Assembly (NCBI GenBank): GCA_033239525.1
Contig: BSYO01000025.1
Span: 12,806,001-12,870,000 of the forward strand
Length of the DNA stretch: 64,000 bases
Direction of reading: 5' to 3'
Source of the DNA: Nepenthes gracilis
Lineage: Eukaryota; Streptophyta; Magnoliopsida; Caryophyllales; Nepenthaceae
Part shown: piece by piece, positions 1 through 10,903 of the stretch
Numbering within the stretch: position 1 is the first letter of the stretch
How the letters are laid out: each line of letters starts with the position of its first letter
The notes under the pieces: model-generated
Databases searched by the model: none
Told to the model about the DNA's origin: nothing
The model's input: the letters and a program-made list of their open reading frames with translations, nothing else
Translations under genes and position numbers: made by a program

Positions 1-81
1 GCGTGGTTGTTTACTGTATTCCAGGCAAAGTTTTCGAAGCTTTACAAGACGCACTCTCGACAGTTCACCGTTTTTGCGAAG
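1..81 (+). other. Probable 5' UTR exon of the leucyl-tRNA synthetase gene (partial)
   Basis: The first 81 bases contain no useful ATG reading frame and end in GAAG followed by GTAATC, a good plant splice donor. The next strong acceptor (TTTTACAG) lies at 1886, 25 bases before the synthetase start codon. I infer that this is the end of a non-coding first exon; the transcription start is outside the window or cannot be placed. Confidence 0.4.
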
Positions 82-337
82 GTAATCGTTCTTTTTCACG
101 TATTCAGAATTAATTGTTTATTATTATTTTTTCAAGCGATTCACTTCGATGCCAATCTTTGATTTGGTCTTACTTCAATTGCTATATCCCGGTTTTGTTT
201 GTGTATTTGTATCTGCTTGTGCTGTAATTCGGCTTTCCCTTGTTTGAAAGAAGAATCGAGAATTGTATAAAAAGCTCCTCCTAAAGTTTTATTCTGAACT
301 TTTATGAGGAAATCATTTACGAAGGAGATACATGTAG

Positions 338-383
<46 letters not shown>

Positions 384-1886
384 AAAATCTGAGTTGGTTT
401 TATTATGAACACATCCATTTATGTATCTGGCCATCTCCCGTTGAATCGAAGTATATTTGGTAATCTGAGGTGAAATTAAAGCACCTCCAATGTTACATGG
501 TGTAGGAAAACCTGGCCGATTGATTTATTGGCCAAGTTAATGACATCCACTTCTTGTATGGTTAAATGTTGCTGAAACTGCTCCATTTGGGTCCAAGATG
601 CCGTGATTTAATACACACCTATGCGATCTATATGAAAGTGGATGAAATAAAAGGTAGGGAGGAATAAAATTGAAACTTTGTGAGAAGGTTAGACTAAATT
701 TGCGATTTTTGCCATTGTGTTGAAATGTCTGGATAGCTATTTCAGTGGAAAACTAGATGATCATTCGTATCTGTATTTTTTTCAGGGGATGCAATTAGAC
801 TCCATCATCAAGTTGGAGAAAAACAGTTGAAAGCTTCTTTTCTCTTGTTCTTTACCCCTATGTTCTGCTGTGTATATATCTGCTCGTATTTTGTTTGAAT
901 TTTGCTACACATCTCACCCATATCCCATCATTTTATCCAACTTTTTTATTTTTCTTTTCAATTTGAACATATATTCATTGAATTAAAATATTTGAAACAA
1001 CATTTGTAAGAGGAAATTAGAGCTAGCTTAAAATTTACATCCTAAAATTAAGGTACAAAATATAGGTTTTTAACTTTGTCTTTGATAAATGTTGTTCTAA
1101 ATTTATAAGTTTGATGAGTGTAATTTCAAATTTGAAAAATATACAAAAATGAAGTTGGATGAAAAGGAGGGAAGTGACTGGATAAAAATTATATTCCATT
1201 TTGCTTTGAAGTTTTGTGTGGAATTCAATCTCAGCCTAATCATGCTTATCAATTTTGTGAGGTTGAGTTGATCTTTCATTTGTTTTGATGGAATAACACG
1301 AGCTTTGTGTTTGGCAATGTGGACATTAGAGGTTTGAATTCCTTATTTGCATGGAATGCTTTACAATTCCTTTTGATACAATCCCAAATCCTTAAGCAAT
1401 GCAGCCAAGGACCAAGTTGGGAGATTCCATCATGAAAATATAATGCTGCATATGAGCACACACCATTGCATACATGTGATATGACTGTGGAGGTTCTTAG
1501 GAGTGTGATAGTTCTCATTGTAGGTAATTGCCGGAGGATTTTTGCCAATTCTTTTTCAAAAATGATAATTCCTTTTAAGAAGACAAAGAATCTTAGTTAT
1601 TTTATTTTAATTTTTGTATTACTTCTTATACTGTTTATTGTTTAAGCTTCTTTGTATCTGCTTTCTTCTTTTTGGATATCTTTTGCATATTATGACAAAA
1701 ACTGATTCCTAGTCCTATAAATGTTTATATCTGTTTTTGTTTTTCGGTATCTTTGGGATATTGATGACAGAAACTAACTCCTAGTCCTAGAAGTGTGTTT
1801 TTATCTTTGAGAAGAAAATATATAAATTCCATTGACTTGCTTGTAATGTGATTCGAACATCCTATTTACTCATATTTGTTTTACAG
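82..1886 (+). other. Probable 5' UTR intron of the leucyl-tRNA synthetase gene
   Basis: This AT-rich stretch has no credible coding sequence. It begins GTAATC and ends TTTGTTTTACAG just before the synthetase reading frame. An alternative acceptor TTTTAG ends at 1906. It contains a long TA microsatellite near its start. The intron is inferred only from the splice consensus, so a separate upstream gene end is not excluded. Confidence 0.4.
339..381. repeat. (TA)n microsatellite
   Basis: About 21 uninterrupted TA units lie inside the probable 5' UTR intron. On the reverse strand they produce a spurious Tyr-Ile repeat reading frame. Confidence 0.95.
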
Positions 1887-1911
1887 TTTCTGTGGTATCC
1901 CTTTTAGCAAC

Positions 1912-4900
1912 ATGGGAGTAAATACAGAAAGAGGTAAAAGCTTTGCGAGGAGGGATCGTCTCCTTGAGATTGAGAAAGGAGTCCGAATCTGGTGGGAAGA
2001 GAAAGATGCTTTTGTGGCTGATTCTCATGAAAAACCCCCTGAGATTGGTGACAAGTTCTTTGGAAACTTTCCTTTTCCATATATGAACGGTATTTTGCAT
2101 CTCGGACATGCATTTTCGTTGTCAAAAGTAGACTTTGCTGCAGCTTATCATAGATTGAGAGGCGCCAATGTCCTGTTTCCTTTCGGTTTTCACTGCACTG
2201 GCATGCCCATCAAGGCCGCAGCAGATAAACTTGCAAGGGAAATACAACAGTTTGGGGATCCACCAGTATTCCTTTTATCAGGGGAGGAGGAAGCTTGCCC
2301 ACAACCAGAACATGATGATGTAGATGCCCCAGTGCAGCCAGCTCCTGATAAGTTTAAAGGCAAAAAGTCTAAGGCTGCAGCAAAATCTGGTACACAGCTG
2401 TACCAGTGGGAAATTATGCAAAGTTACGGCCTTTCTGATAGTGAGATTTCCCAGTTCAAAGATCCATATCATTGGCTGACCTTTTTTCCGCCATTAGCTG
2501 TGGAAGATCTTAAGGCTTTTGGCTTGGGTGTCGACTGGAGGCGGTCGTTTGTCACTACAGACGTAAACCCCTTCTTTGATTCTTTTGTAAGATGGCAGAT
2601 GAGGAAGCTTAAAGCTGCGGGTAAGATTGTCAAAGATGTGAGATACACAATCTACTCACCTTTAGATGGACAGCCGTGTGCAGATCACGACAGGGCATCT
2701 GGTGAAGGGGTTCAGCCCCAGGAGTACACACTAATTAAAATGGAGGTGGTCCCACCTTTTACAGAAAAAATGGGGGTCTTGGAAGGAAGAAGAGTTTTCC
2801 TAGCTGCCGCAACCTTGAGGCCAGAGACTATGTTTGGGCAAACGAATGCATGGGTTTTGCCTGAAGGGAAATATGGAGCTTTTGAGATCAATGACGTCGA
2901 TGTATTTATCCTAACTTATAGGGCAGCCTTGAATCTTTCATATCAGGGGTTTTCAAGGGTACCCCAGAAACCAACCTGCTTGGTTGATCTTACTGGTCAT
3001 GATTTGATTGGTCTTCCCCTGAAGTCTCCCCTCACATGTAATGAATTAATATATGCTCTCCCAATGTTGACCATTTTGACTGACAAAGGTACCGGGATAG
3101 TTACCAGTGTCCCTAGTGATGCTCCTGATGACTATATGGCCTTGCATGATTTAAAGGCAAAGCCAGCTCTTAGGGATAAGTATGGTGTGAAAGACGAATG
3201 GGTTTTGCCGTTTGAGATTATACCGATCATCCAAATCCCAGGATATGGTGATAAGCCTGCTGAGAAGGTCTGTACTGATTTGAAGATCAGGAGTCAGAAT
3301 GAGAAAGAGAAGCTCGCAGAAGCAAAAAGACAGACATACTTGAAGGGATTTAATGAAGGAATTATGCTGGTTGCAGACTTTAAAGATAGGAAAGTCCAGG
3401 AAGTAAAGCCGATCATCAGAAAAATGCTCATTGATGGGGGTCAGGCCATTATTTATAGTGAGCCTGAGAAACGGGTTATGTCAAGATCAGGTGATGAATG
3501 TATTGTAGCTCTGACCGATCAATGGTACCTCACATACGGGGAATCTGAGTGGAAGAAATTAGCTGAGGAGTGCTTGGCTGACATGAATCTCTACTCTGAT
3601 GAGACCCGACATGGTTTTGAATACACCTTGAGTTGGCTTAACCAATGGGCGTGCTCACGGTCTTTTGGTCTCGGGACTCGCATCCCTTGGGACGAGCAGT
3701 ATCTTGTTGAATCCCTCTCTGATTCAACCATATACATGGCTTATTATACTATTGCTCATCTGTTGCATGGAGGGGACATGTATGGATTGAGTCCCATGAA
3801 TGCCGTGAGGCCAGACCAAATGACTGATGAAATCTGGGATTTCGTTTTCTGTGGAGGACCATATCCCGAGTTGTCAAACATTGCTGCATCTGTGCTTAAG
3901 AAGATGAAGCAGGAATTCGAGTATTGGTACCCTTTTGATCTACGCGTATCTGGAAAGGATCTCATCCAGAACCATTTGACATTTTGCATCTACAATCACA
4001 CAGCGATCATGGACAAACGGCACTGGCCTCGTGGATACCGGTGTAACGGCCACATCATGCTAAATTCTGAGAAAATGTCCAAATCCACAGGAAATTTCAG
4101 AACATTACGCCAGGCTATTGAAGAATTCTCTGCAGATGCCACACGATTTTGTCTTGCTGATGCCGGCGATGGTCTTGATGATGCAAATTTCGTGTTTGAA
4201 ACTGCAAATGCGGCGATACTTCGGCTCACAAAAGAGATTTCGTGGATGGAGGAAGTTCTTGCTGTCGAGACGTCACTGAGAGTGGGGCCCCCATCTACAT
4301 ACGCTGACCGGGTTTTTGCAAATGAGATCAATCTAGCCGTGAAACTGACCGAGCAGCATTATCAGAATTATATGTTCCGAGAAGCTCTTAAGACTGGCTT
4401 TTATGATCTCCAAGCTGCTAGGGATGAGTACAGATTCTCTTGCGGTGCGAGTGGCTTGAATCGTGATTTGGTCTGTCGATTTATGGATGTTCAGACACGG
4501 CTTATTACCCCCATTTGCCCACACTACTCAGAGTATGTTTGGAGAGAACTTTTGAAGAGGGATGGTTTTGTGGTGCGATCCAGTTGGCCAGTGGCTGATT
4601 CTCCTGATTTGACACTTAAGAGTGCCAACAAATATCTTCAAGACTCCATTGTCCTGATGAGGAAGCTGCTCCAAAAGCAAATTTTGGGCTCGAAAAAAGC
4701 TCATAATAGACAAGGAGCTCCTGTTACACAGCTTACGGAGGACAAGAAGCTAACCGGATTGATATATGTGAATGAGCAATACGACGGATGGAAAGAAGTG
4801 TGCTTGAGGATACTTCAGAGCAAATTCAACCACGAGACACGGTCTTTTGCCCCAGATGATGAAATATTGGACGCAGTAAGGAAAAGCAACATCGGCCAGG

Positions 4901-5190
4901 CTGCAAATTTTAAAGAAATTCAAAAGATCTGCATGCCATTCTTGAGGTTCAAAAAGGACGAGACCCTTAACCTAGGGGTTCATGCCTTGGATTTAAAGCT
5001 ACCGTTTGGGGAGATTGAGGTCCTTTCCGAAAACTTGGACTTGATCAAAAGGCAGCTCAATTTGGAACACATCGAAGTTCTCTCCGCAGCAGACCCTGAT
5101 GCTGTTGCTAAAGCGGGGCCTCTGGCTTCGCTACTAAATCAAAATCCTCCATTGCCAGGGAGCCCGACTGCTATCTTTGTAGGCAGCTGA
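1912..5190 (+). CDS. Leucine--tRNA ligase, cytoplasmic
   Basis: Class I aminoacyl-tRNA synthetase that attaches leucine to tRNA-Leu in the cytosol and hydrolyses mischarged products in an inserted editing domain. The frame gives 1092 residues, the usual size of the plant and animal cytosolic enzyme and longer than bacterial or organellar forms. Visible landmarks are the HIGH-type signature HLGH at residues 63-66, a connective-peptide editing domain with TLRPET at 301-306 and GTGIVTSVPSDAPDD at 393-407, and the KMSKS loop at 721-725. A long carboxy-terminal anticodon-binding and eukaryotic extension follows. The start is the ATG at 1912: upstream codons in the same frame cross a clear splice acceptor at 1886 and offer only a TTG. 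No organellar transit peptide precedes the catalytic core. The coding region is uninterrupted and no defect is seen. Confidence 0.97.
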   Translation: MGVNTERGKSFARRDRLLEIEKGVRIWWEEKDAFVADSHEKPPEIGDKFFGNFPFPYMNGILHLGHAFSLSKVDFAAAYHRLRGANVLFPFGFHCTGMPIKAAADKLAREIQQFGDPPVFLLSGEEEACPQPEHDDVDAPVQPAPDKFKGKKSKAAAKSGTQLYQWEIMQSYGLSDSEISQFKDPYHWLTFFPPLAVEDLKAFGLGVDWRRSFVTTDVNPFFDSFVRWQMRKLKAAGKIVKDVRYTIYSPLDGQPCADHDRASGEGVQPQEYTLIKMEVVPPFTEKMGVLEGRRVFLAAATLRPETMFGQTNAWVLPEGKYGAFEINDVDVFILTYRAALNLSYQGFSRVPQKPTCLVDLTGHDLIGLPLKSPLTCNELIYALPMLTILTDKGTGIVTSVPSDAPDDYMALHDLKAKPALRDKYGVKDEWVLPFEIIPIIQIPGYGDKPAEKVCTDLKIRSQNEKEKLAEAKRQTYLKGFNEGIMLVADFKDRKVQEVKPIIRKMLIDGGQAIIYSEPEKRVMSRSGDECIVALTDQWYLTYGESEWKKLAEECLADMNLYSDETRHGFEYTLSWLNQWACSRSFGLGTRIPWDEQYLVESLSDSTIYMAYYTIAHLLHGGDMYGLSPMNAVRPDQMTDEIWDFVFCGGPYPELSNIAASVLKKMKQEFEYWYPFDLRVSGKDLIQNHLTFCIYNHTAIMDKRHWPRGYRCNGHIMLNSEKMSKSTGNFRTLRQAIEEFSADATRFCLADAGDGLDDANFVFETANAAILRLTKEISWMEEVLAVETSLRVGPPSTYADRVFANEINLAVKLTEQHYQNYMFREALKTGFYDLQAARDEYRFSCGASGLNRDLVCRFMDVQTRLITPICPHYSEYVWRELLKRDGFVVRSSWPVADSPDLTLKSANKYLQDSIVLMRKLLQKQILGSKKAHNRQGAPVTQLTEDKKLTGLIYVNEQYDGWKEVCLRILQSKFNHETRSFAPDDEILDAVRKSNIGQAANFKEIQKICMPFLRFKKDETLNLGVHALDLKLPFGEIEVLSENLDLIKRQLNLEHIEVLSAADPDAVAKAGPLASLLNQNPPLPGSPTAIFVGS

Positions 5191-7240
5191 CGGCACATCT
5201 GTAGCATCTGACCAGAGGAACTGAAACCCCCGCCATCTTTTCAACCAGGTAATGATTTACTTATGGAGAATTTGAGCAAATATTGATGTCGGCAGGGATA
5301 AAGTCTGTTCTAGCTGGATATCATATCATATTTTGTATTTGCATTCTTGTGTTTGTCACTAATTATATACACTTTGAACTTGTTCATAATTTGAATTTGT
5401 TTACTGTTTAACTAAGTGGTGCTTGTTTTTCAAGAGCTCTTCCTGAGTAGAGATTATGCTGTCGTATTGTTGCTACAGTTAGAAACCAAAGCTATGGGGT
5501 TAAGAGTCAACTAAATTTCATTTTTTTATATGATCCACAGTCCTACAACTTCTTAACTTGCTAGGTAGCTGTAAGCATGGGACTTCTTTTTTTTAATAAT
5601 TTCTCACGTATTTGTAGTACACAGCCAATTTTGTTCCCTATGATTCCAGTCATCCCACGACCTATATTTTGGCAATGATTTTGATTACAAGAGCATGCTT
5701 CATTTCATGAATTGATTGTGTCGGCGTGCCCCTCTTATACATCTGGGACTTCCCCTTATACATGCACTCTAAACTAATTTTTTCAATCTTCTTCTTCTAT
5801 GTGATTTTGTAATTCAAATTCCAACTCTGGACCTACTCCGAGATGGCAAGCCTAACCTTGATGTACCCTTTTTTTGAGGGCATGGAGCTGACGTAGTATA
5901 AACTACTATTTTTACTTCTAACCAGATGATAGATTGATTGATAAGTTCCTGGCTCTCCAATTGAGATAGCCTCAGCATATAGAGGGCTGATCTCATACAA
6001 TGGAGAGCCCATCTCCCTGTGAGCAGGAGAGGGCCTGTTCCTAGTAAGTAGGTAGCACGACGGTGGAAGAAATTTGCCTCTAAGTGTAGGCTGATGCTTT
6101 TAAGATATTTGCCTCTAGTGAGTTACAGGTAGAGTTTTAAACTGTTAGTTAAGAGCTAAAGAACTCGAAATAATTATCACCAAGGACATTTTAGTCGTCG
6201 GTTAAATAAATGAAATGACAACCAATTCCAGCATGCTGCAAGTTGATCTATTGCCCTCCAATTATCTAAGTCATTTCCAATAGAAACATAGTAGGTAATG
6301 CTGATCTATTAAGCTCATTCAGGGTAATTGTAAATGGGTCAGAATTAAATTGGTTTGACCTCATTAGTGTTGCTATTCATCATGATCTCAGCTGCCACTA
6401 AGTCAAGCGGCTAGTGAACTTCCATAGTGTTTAGTGCTTGAATGGGTTTGATTATGAAGTTTGGAATTAAGGCAACAAGCCCCAAATTGTCTAGTCTGAG
6501 TTTGTTAGCCAAATTGGCTCTGCTCTCTTGACCTGTAAAAATAATACAAGACCTTGTTGGGAAGCAAGGCATGAACCTAGGGCTAAGGCAAATATACCAG
6601 CCTGAGACCAGTTTGGAGATGTCCTTTTGGGAAGACTCACCTCAGGGAGGTCTAGGACCATCAACCGAATCCACCTCCTGAGCCAACAGTGCCTTGATAT
6701 GCCATCTCAATGTTTGTTAGGATTCTCAAATCATGAACCTCCAAACTGATTATACAGCATCAACACAGTCAAATTAATCAATAAGAAGTCAATCAGAGGA
6801 CTAAATTCGGAGACGTTTGATTGATCCAATGATAGAAATTATGAGAACAATAATGGCTGAATCGTGGCTTTGGATATCATGTCGATACAACTATATTGAG
6901 TTGACACTTCAAGGCCCTACTGTCATCATAAAAACCTAATCTGTCTCTACACAGAAGGGGCCAATTCTATACCTTTAAACTCGTGATCTTATATAATTTC
7001 TCAATAGGGACAATTATAAAAGGCCATGCTTTAATTGAAAGATCATTATTGTACTTCTTAAAGAAGAAGTTATTACTGCCACCGTTCATGTATTCGGGAG
7101 GGCATAATACTATTTAAGTCTTCCCAATCTCCTCTTGTCCTGGAACAAAATCGTCTTGTAATCTTCCTAAAACACTCAATTTATCTCCTCTTAAAAGCAG
7201 ATTTTGACATCTTTGGCTAACTCCATTGAATAATAATATA
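5191..7240 (+). other. 3' UTR and gene-free 3' flank of leucyl-tRNA synthetase
   Basis: No convincing coding sequence is present. The first bases after the stop are exon-like, and CAACCAG followed by GTAATG at 5249 could be a splice donor inside the 3' UTR. The rest is moderately AT-rich spacer with only short, unsupported reading frames, such as one on the minus strand at 5814-5996. I recognise no transposon protein here. Confidence 0.4.
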
Positions 7241-7427
7241 TTTGGTTATTAAAATGGAATAAGGTGGGAATAGAATAGTTATTCATAAGGAATAAAATAT
7301 GATGAGAATATAATTTAAATTATTATTTTTATTTTTGATTGTTGGAATAAAATAAGGTAGAAATTAATATTTTATTATTTGGTTTGTAAGATAGTATGAT
7401 GAATAATGTGGAAATAGTGATAATAGT

Positions 7428-8230
7428 TGTTGGGTCCAATACTAAGGCCCACAAGAATCTCAAGCCCAACCCAACTGCGCAAGGAGCCTACTTAAGAAAC
7501 AAGCCAATGGAGAAGCAGCTGACGCTGCGACAGCGGCTCAGTGGCCGCCGGCAGGCAACCAGCCAATCCCAACTTAAAAGGGAGACCAAGCGTGGCCGGT
7601 AGCGCTCAGGAGCCTGCCTACCACCGTAAAGCGATAGCCGACATGACCGGCGGTAAGCGACAGTGACCAGCGGCCAAAGAACCCTAGCAACGGGAGTTCT
7701 CGCGCTCAAAGTCCTCTCGGGAGGAGCCTATAAAAGCTCTCTTCCTCCGCAGAGGAGGGGGCTGCTTCTTCTTCCCTTTCCTAGATCAAAAGAGAGAGAG
7801 CAATCTAAAAGAATAGTATTCGAGTCTCGAGGCAACAAACGGACCCACCTCTCTCAAGATCTTGATTCCCAAGCCTAGTTAGGCAACGGGAAGTTAGCCA
7901 CCCACTGCGGTGCGTCAAGGAAGCTAGGCCTTCCGCTACCTGCTCATTGCATCTCCCACTCTGATAAATACGCATCACTCATGCATCATCAGCACACTTG
8001 GCACACCGCCTAGCACGTGCGTCATTTCCGTTTATTGCGAGAACTTGCGACCTTGAGCGTCGGAGTGGCCGTGGTGGGAGAAATCCCACCAAACCTCTGA
8101 CCTCTTGTTTGTTGATTGTGTTGTGCAGGTTAACAGATACGAAGATCAGACCTCATCCTCATGCTTTAGCGCGACAGGACACCCAGAGGCCCCCTAATCC
8201 GTACAACAACCGCGGACTCGGGACGCAATA
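7428..8230 (+). repeat. 5' LTR of the Tat element
   Basis: It starts TGTTGGGTCC and ends ACGCAATA, where the other LTR ends ACGTAACA. It contains a TATA-like TATAAAAG near 7731 followed by GA-rich leader sequence. It is about 80 bases shorter than the 3' LTR because it lacks a segment present there at about 17512-17585. In the first 64 aligned bases there are four mismatches, so the insertion is not recent. Confidence 0.92.
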
Positions 8231-8250
8231 TTGGCATCGTCTGTGGAAAG
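8231..8250 (+). other. Primer-binding site
   Basis: TTGGCATCGTCTGTGGAAAG directly follows the 5' LTR. It differs in only a few bases from the corresponding site of the second element in this window, TTGGCGCCGTCTGTGGGAAA. That is the expected place for a tRNA primer site in a retrotransposon. I do not assign the tRNA. Confidence 0.75.
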
Positions 8251-8301
8251 CTGACGAGAAGCCTAGTGTCACTTTTCTACCTCCCTTCCAAAGCAAAGAG
8301 A

Positions 8302-9613
8302 ATGGTGAACACCAGAGCACAAGCTAGTGCTCCAGCAATGAACGTCGTCGCTCACAGCGAGGACCCCCCATCGGAGCCACGCAGACGGCCGTTAGGAGCC
8401 CGACGTCCACCGCCTGGCCGCGGACGTGGGCGCGGACGTCGGGCGACATAAAGCTAGTACTCCACGCCCTATGCGATGGGACGAGAACTCCTTGGCCGGG
8501 GGCTACCCCTCCAGTATCTCAAGCATCCTCCTCCAGAAGGAAGAGATGCCGCGCAGCGGCCCTCAGGAGAGGATCCAACCAACTTGACAACGCCGCGGCC
8601 TAGGTGGTCCCCAACAGAGTTGACCAGTATGAAGCTGAAAGCCATCCCGACCGCAGCGATCGGGGGAATAGCCCTGAGCGGCGTAACCCTCGCAACTCTC
8701 ACGGCCACGGAAGACCGACCACGGCAGGCTCCAATAGTGAGCGACCTCCTCAAGCGGAGAGCCGCCACCACCGACAAGCTCAACCGCACCTTCAGGACCA
8801 TACGGAGCTCCGCAATGTCATCAACGCGCGGAGAGGCTCTCCCGACCCGTCGATGGAGGAAAAGGTTAAGGTGTTGTGGGACATCCAGTACAAGGAGAGG
8901 CCCACGTGATCCTCCGCCGACCTTTGAAGGTCGCCCTTCGCCATGGATCTGCGGACCCAGCCGCTGCCGAGCAAGTTCAACATGCCCGTCCTGGAGGGGT
9001 ACGACACAAGTAAGGATCCGATGGACCATTTCAACTGCTTCCGCACCCATTTGTCCCTATAGGGAGCGAGCGAGGCCATGATGTGCTAGTGTTTTCTCGT
9101 CACCCTTAGGGGGAACGCGCTGCTCTGGTTCAATGGTCTTCTTCCGAATTCCATACGTTCGTTTGACGAGCTAGCTGATAGTTTTCTGAGCCAGTTTCCC
9201 TCCAACCAAAGAGAAGAAAGGCAACCATAGCACCTGGTCCGCCACCGTCAGAGATCGCACGAAAGCCTGAAGCGATTTCTTAACCGTTTCATCACCGAGG
9301 CACGATGGATCCTCCAGCTCTCTGACGAGCTGAAATTCAATGCTTTCGTCGCCACAATGGCGGCGGGGGATTTCTTTAAGTACCTGTCGCATCAGCGCCC
9401 TCAGATCTTCCTGGAGGCCGAGGCCATCACCAGGGCTTACATCACGGCCGAAGAGGCCAACGAGGCAAAGCGCCCCGAGTGAGCGGATTGGCCCCCGGAA
9501 ACCACTAGACTTACCGGCAGACGGAAGAGGGACGGCGACAGCCACCGCTTCTCGGAGCGCCGCAAGCACCGCGGCCTCCGCCAGGATCCAGGAAGGACCA
9601 CGAATGGACATCC
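8302..9613 (+). pseudogene. Retrotransposon gag (capsid region), disrupted
   Basis: Gag forms the particle that packages element RNA. An ATG at 8302 starts a basic, Arg/Pro-rich amino end. The main reading frame then runs through 8604-9482 and includes the capsid-type motifs LPSKFNMPVLEGYD, KDPMDHF and GNALLWFNGL, typical of the plant Retrotrans_gag family. The frame is broken by TGA at 8907, TAG at 9060, 9087 and 9228, TGA at 9480, and at least two frameshifts. The carboxy end with the zinc knuckle continues in another frame in the next entry. No functional protein can be made. Confidence 0.85.
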
Positions 9614-10348
9614 ATGACTCTCCTGAACGACACTCGTACAAACATCCTGATGCAGATCCAGGACGAAAAGTTATTCAAGTGGCTGAAAACGTCGAAAGAT
9701 CCCAGCAGCAGCGATCAGACCAAATACTGCCAATACCACCATTGCCTGGGACACTCGACTGAGAAATGCTGGACCCTGCAGCAGGAGATAGAGGAGCTGA
9801 ACCCCCCGCGGACGATAAAAGAAGCACATAGAATAGCGGCCCTCTCACGGTTCCTCGCCAAGTCGGCAGAGAAGTATCTGCCCTTTTTCAAGGCACTGAG
9901 GGGCACTAAATCGCTAGGGTCCAGGTGGACCGAGGAATGCGACGAAGCTTTTAAAGAGTTGAAGACGTACCTCGCCAGCCCACCTCTCCTGAGCTCGTCG
10001 CGCGAGGGCGAGGACCCTTACCTTTACTTGGCTACATCAGCAGCGGCCCTTAGCTCTGTGCTAGTCGGAGAGCACAAGGGAGCGCAGCGGCTAGTGTACT
10101 ACGCAAGTCGGGTGCTGACGGATGTGGAGGCCTGCTATCCGCACGCCGAGAAATTGGCGCTGGCCCTCATCTATTCGGCGCGAAAGCTGCGGCCCTACTT
10201 CCAGTCGCACCGGATCGTCGTACTGACAGATCAACCCTTGAAGTCGATCCTGCAGAAACTAGAAACTTTCGGCCGGTTGGTCAAGCAGGCTGTCGAGCTA
10301 GGAGAGTTTGACGTGGAGTTTCGGCCCCGGCCAGCTGTGAAGGGATAG
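9614..10348 (+). pseudogene. In-frame fusion of gag zinc knuckle to residual pol RNase H
   Basis: The open frame begins with the gag end NDTRTNILMQIQDE and a CCHC knuckle (CQYHHCLGHSTEKC). It then passes within about 15 codons into the end of reverse transcriptase, NPPRTIKEAHRI, and the first RNase H (WTEECDEAFKELK, VLTDQPLKSIL). Protease and the reverse-transcriptase catalytic core (the YxDD region) are absent, so an internal deletion near 9797 joined gag to pol without breaking the frame. In the first RNase H the segment LYLATSAAALSS lacks the usual acidic residue, as is known for the degenerate primary RNase H of Tat elements. The frame stops at TAG 10346. It could encode a 244-residue chimera only if an internal start is used. 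Confidence 0.8.
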
Positions 10349-10435
10349 GCCCTGGCGGATTTCATTGTTTAAGCGACAATCTCAGCTCTAGAAGACGCCG
10401 ATAGCCCTGGGAACGTAGGAGACCACGATCCCCCA

Positions 10436-10903
10436 GTGTGGACCCTAAACGTGGATGGGTCGTCCACCCAGGCGGGTAGCGGAGCCGGAGTCGTGCTAAA
10501 GACGCAGGAGGGTACGGAGATTACATGTTCTGTCGCACTAACCTTCCCAACCACCAATAACGTGGTAGAGTACGAGGCCCTCCTTGCAGGGCTACTTCTG
10601 GCCAAGGAATGTTCCGTAAAGTCATTGGTCGTGCACAGCGACTCCGAGCTTGTGGTCAACCAGGTACAGGGAAACTTCGACGCGTCTAACCCACAACTCG
10701 TAAGGTACTTGGCAAAAGCGAAGACTCTGATCCTGGAGTTCAACCGCTTCATGATCAAGCACATCCCTAGGTCCGACAACGAGAAGGCTGACCGACTTGC
10801 CCGGGACATAGCTACCGGATCCCTGAAGCAGTACGCCAGGGAGCCAAGGGAAGTCCTAACTGCGCCCAGTTTTGACACTGGACCAAGAAATACTATGGGT
10901 TGA
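10436..10903 (+). pseudogene. Second RNase H domain (archaeal-type) of Tat pol
   Basis: It lies in the same frame as the upstream RNase H region, separated by the stops TAG 10346 and TAA 10370. The fold is recognisable from LNVDGSSTQAGSGAGVVL (first Asp), VVEYEALLAGL (Glu), VHSDSELVVNQ (Asp) and NEKADRLARD (last Asp), so the catalytic set looks intact. A second RNase H of this kind is diagnostic for the Tat clade. The frame shifts near 10880, just before the integrase region. Confidence 0.85.

Noticed and set aside
141..434. Minus-strand frame with a long Tyr-Ile repeat
   Set aside because: It is the translation of the (TA)n microsatellite and has no other support.
1876..1911. Extension of the synthetase frame to a TTG at 1876
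   Set aside because: It crosses a splice acceptor and begins with a non-ATG codon; the ATG at 1912 fits family length.
1870..4713. Several minus-strand frames across the synthetase gene
   Set aside because: They are shadows of the strong plus-strand leucyl-tRNA synthetase frame.
8476..9081. 201-residue plus-strand frame overlapping gag
   Set aside because: It is in a different frame from the capsid motifs and has low-complexity Arg/Thr/Ser content; it is a shadow of gag.
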